From contig JAGLQP010000095.1 in NCBI GenBank assembly GCA_023136785.1, forward strand, positions 1 through 7,116: 7,116 bases of DNA. Direction: 5' to 3'. The notes under the pieces are model-generated. The model saw nothing but the letters and a program-made list of their open reading frames with translations, was not told the DNA's origin and ran no database searches. Below are positions 1-6,376 of this stretch, piece by piece. The first letter of the stretch is position 1, and every line of letters begins with the position of its first letter. The DNA comes from Spirochaetales bacterium. GTDB taxonomy: Bacteria; Spirochaetota; Spirochaetia; SZUA-6; DRHE01. A program made the translations under genes and the position numbers.

Positions 1-569
1 TTGTAGGCCACGGGATCCTTGAAATGGCAGTACTGAGGGTCCGTTCCCGCCAACAGGGGCTGAATCGAGGAGGGATCGATCGCTTCGATCGATGGAGCAT
101 TGATACGGTCGATGCTCCAGAGGCCGGTACCCGTTTTTTGGAAGTCCTCGTATCCCTTCGGATAGGGGAGCCCGGTTTTTTCCGTGGACACGTACAGCTC
201 CACGCCGGAGCACATGGGCAGCAGCCAGCAGCGCTCTATGGAGAGCACTTCCCTGTCACCGTAGCTCAGGTCCTTCTTGGAGAAAGAGAGGATTTTCTCC
301 AAGCTTTTTGCCCGGTCCTTTGAGCGAAACACGGCCAGCTCCGCCCCCCGGACGCCGGCCTGGAGCCCGGTGCGGGAATCGCCTGAGTTTCGGTAGCGGC
401 CGCAGAGATAGAACGTGCCGTCCGACCACTCGATCATGTTTCCCGCTCCAAACCAGAATCCCGGAGCATTTTCCAGGGGTGGAACTACGACCTTGGCTTT
501 GGTTTGGTCGATGAGAGTTTTGGATAAAACCTCTATCTTTTCTTCCTCTGCCTTAGACAAGATTCCCAT
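1..569 (-). CDS. Beta-propeller glycosidase/sialidase-like protein (partial, C-terminus beyond left edge)
   Basis: The N-terminal 189 residues are visible; the reading frame is open to the edge of the window. The ATG at 569 is preceded by a GAGGAT ribosome site (574-579) and no better start is seen. There is no signal peptide, so the protein is probably cytoplasmic. Visible motifs resemble the five-bladed propeller folds of glycosidase (GH43/GH32-like) and exosialidase-like proteins: a GFWFGAGN block with following WSDGTFYL and RYR (residues 37-60), an SIERCWLLP strand (110-118) followed by ELYVST, a WSIDRINAP block (151-159), and a KDP motif (184-186) like the Asp-Pro found at the start of a propeller blade. 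Substrate and catalytic residues cannot be assigned from this fragment, and the assignment rests on motif pattern alone. It lies 76 bp downstream of the ygeY-type gene on the same strand, so it could be the last gene of that operon, though the AT-rich gap may hold its own promoter. Confidence 0.6.
   Translation of the reverse strand, partial: MGILSKAEEEKIEVLSKTLIDQTKAKVVVPPLENAPGFWFGAGNMIEWSDGTFYLCGRYRNSGDSRTGLQAGVRGAELAVFRSKDRAKSLEKILSFSKKDLSYGDREVLSIERCWLLPMCSGVELYVSTEKTGLPYPKGYEDFQKTGTGLWSIDRINAPSIEAIDPSSIQPLLAGTDPQYCHFKDPVAY
75..119. repeat. Two adjoining perfect inverted repeats inside the propeller gene
   Basis: ATCGATCG (75-82) and CGATCGAT (86-93) form an 8 bp hairpin with a CTT loop. 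Directly beside it, TGGAGCAT (93-100) and ATGCTCCA (112-119) form a second 8 bp stem with an 11-base loop. Both lie in the coding region for WSIDRINAPSIEAID and may be a by-product of that sequence. Confidence 0.4.
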
Positions 570-606
570 AACTATCCTCGCTTTGAGTATAATTTAAACC
601 AATTTT

Positions 607-630
607 CAAGATGTGGGATAGTCAATCTTG
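607..630. repeat. Inverted repeat in the gap between ygeY and the propeller gene
   Basis: CAAGAT at 607-612 and ATCTTG at 625-630 form a perfect 6 bp stem with a 12-base loop. In the direction of the flanking genes (minus strand) the stem is followed by AAAATT rather than a run of T, so it is a poor intrinsic terminator. It could be a weak attenuator, a protein site or chance. Just downstream in the minus direction is an AT-rich stretch with a TATACT hexamer (586-591), but no well-spaced -35 box was found for it. Confidence 0.3.
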
Positions 631-645
631 TTTCGCAAGCGGTCC

Positions 646-1857
646 TCAAGTGTCGATCAGCACAAACGGAAACAGGGCGTAGAACCGGGTTGCCTTGGCT
701 AGATCCTCAAGTACGATCTCTTCCCGGGAAGAGTGGGCCAGCTCCTCCTTGCCCGGGGCGAAGCCGATGGTAGGGAGGTTGTGACGGCCGGCAGTCGCTA
801 CCCCGTTGGTCGAGAAACTCCAAAAGCCGCTCCTCGTCTTTTTACCCAATACCATGCGGGCGGTCTCCAGACCCGCCTGGACGAGGGGGTGTTCTTCCTC
901 CATGATCCAGGTGGGGAAGTAGGCTTCCTGAGTGAACTCCGTGGTCTTCCAGCTCTTACCCGAGTACTCGGAGATCGCTACAACCGCCTCTCCGCCGTTT
1001 TTCTGGACGATCTCCTCCAGCTGTGCCAGAGCGCTCTCACGGGTTTCGCCGACGGTGAGGCGTCTGTCGATGTGAATGCGGCAATGATCCGGTACCGAGC
1101 AGAGGGAGGGACCACGGCTGCGGATGTCGGATACCGTGACCGAACCGCGTCCCAGGGGTTGAATCGACGGCAGGGACCGGTCCAACCTCTCGATGGCCGT
1201 CACGATCGGATTCATCTTGTAGATGGCATTGATTCCCTGACGGTTGTGGGCACCGTGGGCGGATTTGCCGGTCGCAGTAATCTGCATCTCCATGCGTCCC
1301 CGCTGACCGCGGAAGACCTTCAGATCCGTGGGTTCGCCTAACAGTACGTAGTCGGGGCGCAGCCCTTCCTGTTCGATTAGATGGCGTAAAGGATAACCGT
1401 CGCAGTCCTCCTCCATCACCGAGCCGACAACGTAAAGGCTGAAGGGCAAGCCATCATTCTGGTAGAGTGTTTTCAGGAGTTTCCCGGCCATGAGGAATCC
1501 GGCCATGGCCGATTTCTCGTCCACTGCGCCGCGGCCGTAGATGGTTCCTCCGACAATTCTTCCTTCGAAGGGAGGGTAGGTCCAGCTTTCCTCGTCGGTG
1601 ACCTGGACCGTGTCGATATGCGCGTCGTAGAGAATCTTGACCGGGCCGTCACCGATCCGCCCCACCGCGTTTCCCAGATCGTCGGAGTACTGATCGTCAA
1701 AACCGTAGTACTGCATCGTGTCCAAAATGAACTCAACGATCTCCTTCTCCTGTCCGCTGTAGCTGCGGATACGGATCAAACGCTGGAGCAGATTCGCCAG
1801 CTCCTCCTTTGATTCTTCGAGGTTGACCTGGATATTTTCCAGCAGGCTAGGATCCAT
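646..1857 (-). CDS. ygeY: YgeY-type M20 family metallohydrolase
   Basis: A 403-residue zinc-dependent peptidase/deacylase of the M20 (DapE/ArgE/carboxypeptidase G2) family, close in pattern to E. coli YgeY, which is encoded with ssnA and selenium-linked molybdenum hydroxylase genes. The metal and catalytic residues are complete: H80 and D82 in AHIDTV, bridging D113 in GAVDEKS, general base E149 and ligand E150 in VMEEDCDG, E175 in LGEPTD, and H375 in ELAHSS. The EEDCDG block is typical of YgeY. The lid (dimerisation) domain starts near residue 185 with GRMEMQITATGKSAHGAH. The ATG at 1857 has an AAGGAG site 8 bases upstream, and the gene lies 24 bp after the Fe-S flavoprotein gene, suggesting co-transcription. 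The family chemistry is hydrolysis of an amide or N-acyl/carbamoyl bond. The substrate is unknown here, but the context suggests an intermediate of purine or related N-heterocycle breakdown. The protein is full length with no missing residues and is probably cytoplasmic. Confidence 0.88.
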   Translation of the reverse strand: MDPSLLENIQVNLEESKEELANLLQRLIRIRSYSGQEKEIVEFILDTMQYYGFDDQYSDDLGNAVGRIGDGPVKILYDAHIDTVQVTDEESWTYPPFEGRIVGGTIYGRGAVDEKSAMAGFLMAGKLLKTLYQNDGLPFSLYVVGSVMEEDCDGYPLRHLIEQEGLRPDYVLLGEPTDLKVFRGQRGRMEMQITATGKSAHGAHNRQGINAIYKMNPIVTAIERLDRSLPSIQPLGRGSVTVSDIRSRGPSLCSVPDHCRIHIDRRLTVGETRESALAQLEEIVQKNGGEAVVAISEYSGKSWKTTEFTQEAYFPTWIMEEEHPLVQAGLETARMVLGKKTRSGFWSFSTNGVATAGRHNLPTIGFAPGKEELAHSSREEIVLEDLAKATRFYALFPFVLIDT

Positions 1858-1881
1858 TCTCCCATCTCCTTTCGCGACTGG

Positions 1882-2988
1882 TCACGATTTTTCCGGCACA
1901 AGGCTCAAGGCAACCTTGGGGCACAGAGAGCAGCACAGCCCACAGCTGAGGCAGCGGGTCCTGTCAAGGTGAAACTCCTTGTCCTCGAAGTGAATCGCCT
2001 GATGAATGCAGGAGCGCTCGCAGAGGAGACAGAGGTTGCAGAGCTCCTCGTCGATTTGCGGAAAAAGACGCGCCTCTGCTTGAACGGGTTCTCGCCTTTC
2101 CTTCCGATACAATCCGACAATCTCCCGAACGGTTCTGAACCCGTGGCTATCCAACCATTTGCTCAGATCCGCAGCCAGTTTTCCGTAGACCTCCTGTCCC
2201 TTCAGCACGGCCAGGCTGCACACCTGAACCGCAGATGCACCGGCCATGAGATGCTTCACAACATCCTCTACCCTGCGTACACCGCCCACACCGATCACCG
2301 GCTTATCCGTCAACGAGGCGATAGCCTCCACGTAGTGCAGAGCCACGGGCAGGATCGCTCCGCCCGACAGCCAGCCCCGGCCGTCCTCGCTTCCGAGAAG
2401 GGGCTGCCGGGTTTCGATGTCGAAGTCCAGAGCCGGTCCTACACTGTTGATGGCCACAAATCCGTCAATGACATCTTCGAGGATGCGAACCACCGCTTCC
2501 AGATCGGTAACCGCGGGGCTCAGCTTGGCCAATACAGGTACGCCTACGTTGTCCTTCAAAGCCGATGCGAGACGTTTCAAATTTTCCGGTTCTTTGCCCA
2601 CGTAGTGAATGGAAAACTCAACAGCGTCGACTGCGCCGGCCCTGTCCAGCTCCTTGCCCAGCAGGGCGAGCTCTTCGGCACTGTAGCCAACCGAGGCGAT
2701 TACAGGAATTCCGGCCTCTCGGACTTTGGGCAGCTCCCGGCCGATAAAGTGCAGATAGCCGTGCTCGGACCAGAGCTCGGCGTTGAGCAGGCTTCCGGAG
2801 AAAGGCGAGATGATGTTCGGAAAGGGGACCCGGGCACCCTCAAGGCTGATCGTTTTGGCTACCAATCCACCCGCACCGCCTCGAGCAGCCCGCAGCAGCA
2901 TCTGGGCATCCGCGCCACCGGGTCCGGCGGCGGTCCAGACAGGATTGGGAAAATCTATGCCGCAGATCGTGGTTTTTACATCAGCCAT
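1882..2988 (-). CDS. Dihydroorotate dehydrogenase-like flavoprotein with C-terminal 2x[4Fe-4S] ferredoxin domain (PreA-like architecture)
   Basis: 368 residues. Residues 1-290 form an FMN-binding TIM barrel like DHOD and the PreA/dihydropyrimidine dehydrogenase C-terminal half: AAGPGG (20-25), AKT (K45), AKLSP (K155), INSVG (N181), WLSGGAILPVAL (206-217) and the phosphate-binding IGVGGV (232-237). Residues 317-357 hold two cluster motifs, C317-C320-C323-C327 and C346-C349-C352-C356 followed by Pro, typical of an 8Fe ferredoxin domain. The start is the ATG at 2988 with AGGAG upstream, and it overlaps the end of ssnA by 8 bp, implying translational coupling. In ordinary class 1 DHODs the catalytic loop reads roughly NLSCPN; here the matching stretch is EFSIHYVG (124-131), with Tyr at the Cys position. 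A pyrimidine-synthesis role is therefore unlikely. It may reduce or oxidise a heterocycle in the SsnA/YgeY pathway, probably with an NAD(P)H:FAD partner (PreT- or YgfK-like) encoded elsewhere. Fold assignment is firm; the reaction is unknown. Confidence 0.85.
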   Translation of the reverse strand: MADVKTTICGIDFPNPVWTAAGPGGADAQMLLRAARGGAGGLVAKTISLEGARVPFPNIISPFSGSLLNAELWSEHGYLHFIGRELPKVREAGIPVIASVGYSAEELALLGKELDRAGAVDAVEFSIHYVGKEPENLKRLASALKDNVGVPVLAKLSPAVTDLEAVVRILEDVIDGFVAINSVGPALDFDIETRQPLLGSEDGRGWLSGGAILPVALHYVEAIASLTDKPVIGVGGVRRVEDVVKHLMAGASAVQVCSLAVLKGQEVYGKLAADLSKWLDSHGFRTVREIVGLYRKERREPVQAEARLFPQIDEELCNLCLLCERSCIHQAIHFEDKEFHLDRTRCLSCGLCCSLCPKVALSLVPEKS

Positions 2989-4381
2989 GATGCCTCACTC
3001 CTAATTTTTTGAATAACCGGGCTCCCTGAACAGCGGCAGAACGGGAGATCGATTCGGAGTCAACGCTGCGAAGCGCGTGATCAGCCAGCAGCGGTTTACC
3101 CTGCATGAGAACGGTCCAGGCCGGGCTCTCCAATAGACCGTATATCAGATGGCCCCAGAATGTGTCTGCCGAAAAGGGCGAGGGAGGTCGGTAATCCCAG
3201 ATGACCAGATCGGCCGGATCCCCGATCTTTAGATCGGGATAATCGGGGAAGAACCTGCGAACGAAGCGGACCTGGTCGAAGTAGATCTTCCGGATGAACT
3301 GAAAACTCTCGGAGATTTCACCACCCTGGTGACGGTGCAACAGGAACAGCTGCTTGATGGATCGAGCAGGACTGGCGTGCATTCCATCGGTTCCGGCCAA
3401 AACGGAGATGGAGCCGGGGATCTCCCTAAATCGACCCAGCCCAACGGCGTTGTTCAGATTGGAATCCGGGTTCAACGCCAGGGCACACTGTCCTTCGCTG
3501 AGAACCTGCCAGTCCCCGGGCTCGAGGTGCACCCCGTGGGCGAGAATCCCGGGTTGATCGAGCAGACCGAAGCCCTGCAGCCGCACGGCGGCTGAACAGT
3601 CGAAAGTATCCCGACTGTACTGCTGCTCGTAGCGGTCCTCGGCCAGATGGATGTGGATTCCCGCAGCTAACTCGTTGCACAGAGAGGCGGCCTTTCGGAG
3701 GGTTTGATCGGCGAGAGTGAAGGGAGCGTGCAGTCCCACCAATCCGCGGATGTTGGTGTTTATGGAATGGCTGATAAACTCCCTGTGTTCCTCGAAGGAT
3801 GCTTCGGTAATCCTCCTGCCGTTTCTGTCGGAGGTTTCCAGGCAAAGCACACCGCGCAATCCGGCTTCCGACAGTGCTCGAGCGAGGGTATTCAGGCTGC
3901 CGCGGATGAACTTCGGAGAGCTGTGATGATCGAAAACATAAGTAACGCCGTTTCGAATGGATTCCGCCACGCCGAGACGAGCGCAGGCTTCGACCATGTC
4001 CGCATCCAGCGCCTGATCGAGCCGCCACCAAAAACTCTTGAGAATACTGCGAAAATCGTTCATCGGACCGGGAAGGGCTAAGCCCTTGGCCAGGCGGGAG
4101 TAGAAGTGCTCGTGGAAGTTGACCATGGGGGATGTCGCCACTCGACCCTGAGCATCGATCACCTCGCCGGAGCTCTGAGTAGATGAAGGCAATAGGGGTT
4201 GTCGATTGCTGCCGCTGCTCAAGTATCGTTGATAATCGGCGGGGCGGATTTCACCGATCTTGCCGTTTGCGACGGTTAGGTGACAGAACTCCGGCTTGAC
4301 AGCCTCGCCGTCCAGGCTACAGAGCCAGACATTGCGGAGCTCGTGGATAGAGGAGATTTGAGACAGTGATGTGTTGCTCAC
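2981..4381 (-). CDS. ssnA: SsnA family aminohydrolase (amidohydrolase superfamily)
   Basis: 466 residues, slightly longer than usual for the family. A metal-dependent deaminase/amidohydrolase of the ATZ/TRZ/guanine-deaminase type, matching SsnA by signature blocks: HEHFYS (H90 and H92 metal ligands), FWWRLDQALD (117-126), DHHSSP (151-156), LETSDRNG (181-188), GLHAPFTL (216-223), IHIHLAED (H245 ligand, E248 proton shuttle), AHGVHL (H282) and GTDGM (D332). All expected metal ligands are therefore present. The start is GTG at 4381 with an AGGGA site 8 bases upstream; no in-frame ATG is better. SsnA occurs with selenium-dependent molybdenum hydroxylase genes and anaerobic purine/uric acid degradation clusters, where it is thought to hydrolyse or deaminate a ring-derived intermediate; the exact substrate here is unproven. 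One oddity is that the usual HNxRSN segment reads LNPDSN (303-308). It is the first gene of the leftward operon, divergent from the flavin reductase-like gene. Confidence 0.9.
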   Translation of the reverse strand: MSNTSLSQISSIHELRNVWLCSLDGEAVKPEFCHLTVANGKIGEIRPADYQRYLSSGSNRQPLLPSSTQSSGEVIDAQGRVATSPMVNFHEHFYSRLAKGLALPGPMNDFRSILKSFWWRLDQALDADMVEACARLGVAESIRNGVTYVFDHHSSPKFIRGSLNTLARALSEAGLRGVLCLETSDRNGRRITEASFEEHREFISHSINTNIRGLVGLHAPFTLADQTLRKAASLCNELAAGIHIHLAEDRYEQQYSRDTFDCSAAVRLQGFGLLDQPGILAHGVHLEPGDWQVLSEGQCALALNPDSNLNNAVGLGRFREIPGSISVLAGTDGMHASPARSIKQLFLLHRHQGGEISESFQFIRKIYFDQVRFVRRFFPDYPDLKIGDPADLVIWDYRPPSPFSADTFWGHLIYGLLESPAWTVLMQGKPLLADHALRSVDSESISRSAAVQGARLFKKLGVRHHG

Positions 4382-4397
4382 AATCGAATCCCTACCA

Positions 4398-4427
4398 ACG
4401 ATAGATTGGAAATATCGAGGGCGTCAA
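4398..4427 (-). promoter_or_regulatory. Candidate leftward promoter for ssnA
   Basis: On the minus strand TTGACG (4422-4427, one mismatch from TTGACA) is followed after 18 bases by TATCGT (4398-4403, four of six matches to TATAAT). Predicted initiation would fall near 4391, almost on the ribosome site (4389-4393), giving an unusually short leader. This makes the assignment tentative; the true start could use another element in the gap. Confidence 0.27.
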
Positions 4428-4433
4428 GGAACC

Positions 4434-4459
4434 ATCGCAATCCTCTTTTCAGTTGCGAT
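4434..4459. repeat. Inverted repeat, putative operator between divergent operons
   Basis: ATCGCAA (4434-4440) and TTGCGAT (4453-4459) are perfect 7 bp inverted arms separated by 12 bases, so the half-sites start 19 bp apart, close to two helical turns, as expected for a dimeric DNA-binding protein. The right arm contains the proposed rightward -35 hexamer (4453-4458), and the left arm lies a few bases upstream of the leftward -35 candidate. A regulator bound here could block rightward transcription and influence leftward transcription. The loop is too long and no T-run follows, so it is not a terminator. No regulator gene adjoins it within the window. Confidence 0.45.
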
Positions 4460-4482
4460 CGATGACTGTGATATACTATACT
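4453..4482 (+). promoter_or_regulatory. Candidate rightward promoter for the flavin reductase-like operon
   Basis: TTGCGA (4453-4458) is followed after 18 bases by TATACT (4477-4482). A second, overlapping TATACT (4472-4477) is preceded by TGA, making an extended -10 (TGnTATACT). Either gives a start some 35-40 bases before the coding region, leaving room for the strong GAGGAGG ribosome site at 4510-4516. These elements are sigma-70-like. Confidence 0.5.
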
Positions 4483-4522
4483 ACCAATCAGAGAATAGCG
4501 AAGCACCACGAGGAGGCCTACA

Positions 4523-5050
4523 ATGAAAAGACAGGGAATTTCATATTCCGAGTTACGTGTTCCCGTATATCGTAGTTGGAGCGAGGAGGGGTTCCTGCTG
4601 ACCTGCGGTGACCATGCCGCCGGCAAATTCAACACAATGACTGTGGGTTGGGGCAGCCTGGGCTGTATGTGGAAGCGGCCGATGGCCATGGTTGTAGTGC
4701 GTCCCCATCGCTACACCTACCAGTTCATGGAGGAATACCCGGATTTCACGATCAGCCATTTTCCATCGGGTCACGGTGAAGCCCTGGCATACTGCGGCAG
4801 CCACTCGGGCAGAGATGTCAACAAGATCGAAGAATGCGGATTGACCCCAGTCGCTTCAAGCAAAGTGGGCTCACCGGGTTTCGAAGAAGCAGATCTGATC
4901 ATAGAATGCTCCAAGATCTACTTCGATGATTTCAAGCCCGATCATTTTCTTGCGGATTTTATCGAAGAAAACTATCCGGCTAAAGACTACCATCGTCTCT
5001 ATCTGGGCGAGATCAAGGCTGTCTTTGGGACGGAGGAGTACAGAATATAA
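4523..5050 (+). CDS. Flavin reductase-like (FMN-binding split-barrel) protein
   Basis: 175 residues. The pattern is that of small flavin reductase-like domain proteins that bind FMN in a split beta-barrel dimer: NTMTVGWGSLG (37-47), VVVRPHRYTY (57-66), FTISHF (75-80), CGSHSGRDVNK (91-101) and the C-terminal HRLYLGEI (157-164). The ATG at 4523 has a strong GAGGAGG ribosome site with 6-base spacing. There is no signal peptide or membrane segment, so it is cytoplasmic. Members of this group in anaerobes are often uncharacterised electron-transfer or flavin-handling proteins. Here it is divergent from genes that include a flavin/Fe-S oxidoreductase, so a redox role in the same pathway is possible but inferred. 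It is followed by the PLP enzyme gene after 25 bp, implying an operon. Family call is good; the electron partner is unknown. Confidence 0.85.
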   Translation: MKRQGISYSELRVPVYRSWSEEGFLLTCGDHAAGKFNTMTVGWGSLGCMWKRPMAMVVVRPHRYTYQFMEEYPDFTISHFPSGHGEALAYCGSHSGRDVNKIEECGLTPVASSKVGSPGFEEADLIIECSKIYFDDFKPDHFLADFIEENYPAKDYHRLYLGEIKAVFGTEEYRI

Positions 5051-5075
5051 CCGAATCGGTTGAGGAGAGTTTCCG

Positions 5076-6329
5076 ATGAACTTTGCGGGGTACCGCTGCA
5101 GTGTGTGCGGAAGAGAGTACGAGCACTCAGAAGAGCTTTTCCTTTGCCCGAAAGAACGAGGCTGCCTCGATATTGTCATGGACACGGAGACGATCCGAAA
5201 GACCATCGATCCGCAACAGCTGAAGCAGCAGGATCTTGAACCCTCTCATTGGCGCTATCTCCCCCTGCTTCCCGTGAACGATCCGGGCGGGCAGGGTACC
5301 CCGCTGCGTCGCGTGGGCTGGACTCCTGTATACAGCTTGCCGGCTCTGCGAAACAAACGGAAGCTGAGGGCGTTCTGGCTGAAGGATGAAGGAACCAATC
5401 CCACCGCCTCCCTCAAGGATCGGGCCAGCTCTATGGTGGTGGCCAGGGCTCGGGAGATCAGCGTTCAGACCGTGGTTACCGCTTCTACAGGAAATGCGGG
5501 AGCGGCTCTGGCTGGAATGGCGGCTGCCCTACAGCTGCGAGCTGTGGTGTTTGCTCCGAGCAGTGCTCCGCCGGCAAAGCTGGCTCAGATGCTGGCCTTC
5601 GGAGCTCGGGTGATTCTGGTTGAGGGAAATTATGATCAGGCAACGGCTCTTTGCCTGGAAGCTGCCGAGCACTTGGGCTGGTACTGCCGAAACACCGGGT
5701 ACAATCCCTTCACCGCGGAAGGAAAAAAAACGGCTGCCTTTGAAATCTGGGAAGCGGTTCAGAGAGGCTATGTCGAGCTTTCCGGAGGTGTCCCTCTGGC
5801 CATATTTGTCTCGGTGGGAGACGGGAATATCATATCGGGGCTGCACAAGGGCTTCCGGGATCTTACCGAACTCGGCTGGCTGGATTTCCAACCCCGCATC
5901 TTCGGCGTTCAAGCTGAAGGGTCGGCGGCTATTGCCCGGGCCTATCAAGCCGGAGTAGAACAGATACAGCCGGTTCGGGCGGCGACCTTGGCAGACAGTA
6001 TTTGCGTGGACATGCCCGCCGACGGCGTACGGGCCTTGCGGGCAGTGAAAGAAACCGGAGGAGCGTATATCGCCGTGGGGGACGAGCAGATCCTGCAGGC
6101 GATTGCCGAACTCGGGCAGGTTGGAGTGTTTGCCGAACCCGCCGCGGCAGCAGCGTATGCTGGATTTGTGCGAGCCCTCGACATTGGTGAAATCGGACCA
6201 GAGGATCCAGTACTTGTGCTGTCCACGGGAGGCGGTCTAAAAGATATTGCCGCCGTCCAGAGGGCCGTACCGTCAGCGCCGGTTATTGAACCCACCGTCC
6301 AGGCGCTGAAGCGGCTGCTGAAGCTATAA
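5076..6329 (+). CDS. Threonine synthase-family PLP-dependent enzyme (ThrC-like)
   Basis: 417 residues, fold type II PLP enzyme. An N-terminal zinc-ribbon-like segment (C8, C11, C24, C30) is common in archaeal-type and many bacterial threonine synthases. The PLP lysine is K114 in NPTASLKDRAS; TASTGNAGAA (135-144) is the substrate/phosphate loop; SVGDGNIISG (246-255) binds the PLP phosphate; EPAAAAAYAG (354-363) and STGGGLKD (383-390) match the C-terminal threonine synthase signature. The ATG at 5076 has GAGGAG 8 bases upstream. The classical reaction is O-phosphohomoserine to threonine plus phosphate. No homoserine-pathway gene (thrA, thrB, hom, asd) adjoins it. It sits beside ssnA/ygeY, the place where E. 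coli carries the PLP diaminopropionate ammonia-lyase ygeX. It may therefore act as a beta-eliminating lyase on an amino-acid intermediate; this is inference. A housekeeping threonine synthase remains the main alternative. Confidence 0.85.
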   Translation: MNFAGYRCSVCGREYEHSEELFLCPKERGCLDIVMDTETIRKTIDPQQLKQQDLEPSHWRYLPLLPVNDPGGQGTPLRRVGWTPVYSLPALRNKRKLRAFWLKDEGTNPTASLKDRASSMVVARAREISVQTVVTASTGNAGAALAGMAAALQLRAVVFAPSSAPPAKLAQMLAFGARVILVEGNYDQATALCLEAAEHLGWYCRNTGYNPFTAEGKKTAAFEIWEAVQRGYVELSGGVPLAIFVSVGDGNIISGLHKGFRDLTELGWLDFQPRIFGVQAEGSAAIARAYQAGVEQIQPVRAATLADSICVDMPADGVRALRAVKETGGAYIAVGDEQILQAIAELGQVGVFAEPAAAAAYAGFVRALDIGEIGPEDPVLVLSTGGGLKDIAAVQRAVPSAPVIEPTVQALKRLLKL

Positions 6330-6376
6330 GAGATAGAAATCAGGTACCTCAGCACAGCTGACCAAGGAGGTCGATT

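Noticed and set aside
24..323. Plus-strand open frame in the first 320 bases
   Set aside because: The minus strand carries a longer frame with a good ribosome site and propeller motifs; the plus frame is its shadow.
733..1341. Plus-strand open frame (202 codons) opposite ygeY
   Set aside because: It lies antisense to conserved M20 motifs and shows no domain of its own.
1969..3012. Long plus-strand open frame (347 codons) opposite the DHOD-like gene
   Set aside because: Its product has no recognisable motif, it lacks a ribosome site, and the opposite strand encodes a complete flavoprotein with all FMN and Fe-S motifs; it is an antisense shadow.
4392..4487. CTACCAA direct repeat (4392-4398 and 4481-4487) flanking the divergent promoters
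   Set aside because: Only 7 bases long and 89 bp apart; easily chance, and no further copy was noticed.
4378..4689. Minus-strand open frame reaching from the ssnA start across the divergent gap
   Set aside because: It covers the promoter region and the antisense of the flavin reductase-like gene, with no ribosome site or motif.
6349..6361. TCAGC-ACA-GCTGA hairpin before the membrane protein gene
   Set aside because: The stem is only 5 bp with no T-run after it, and it lies just ahead of a strong ribosome site; not a convincing terminator.
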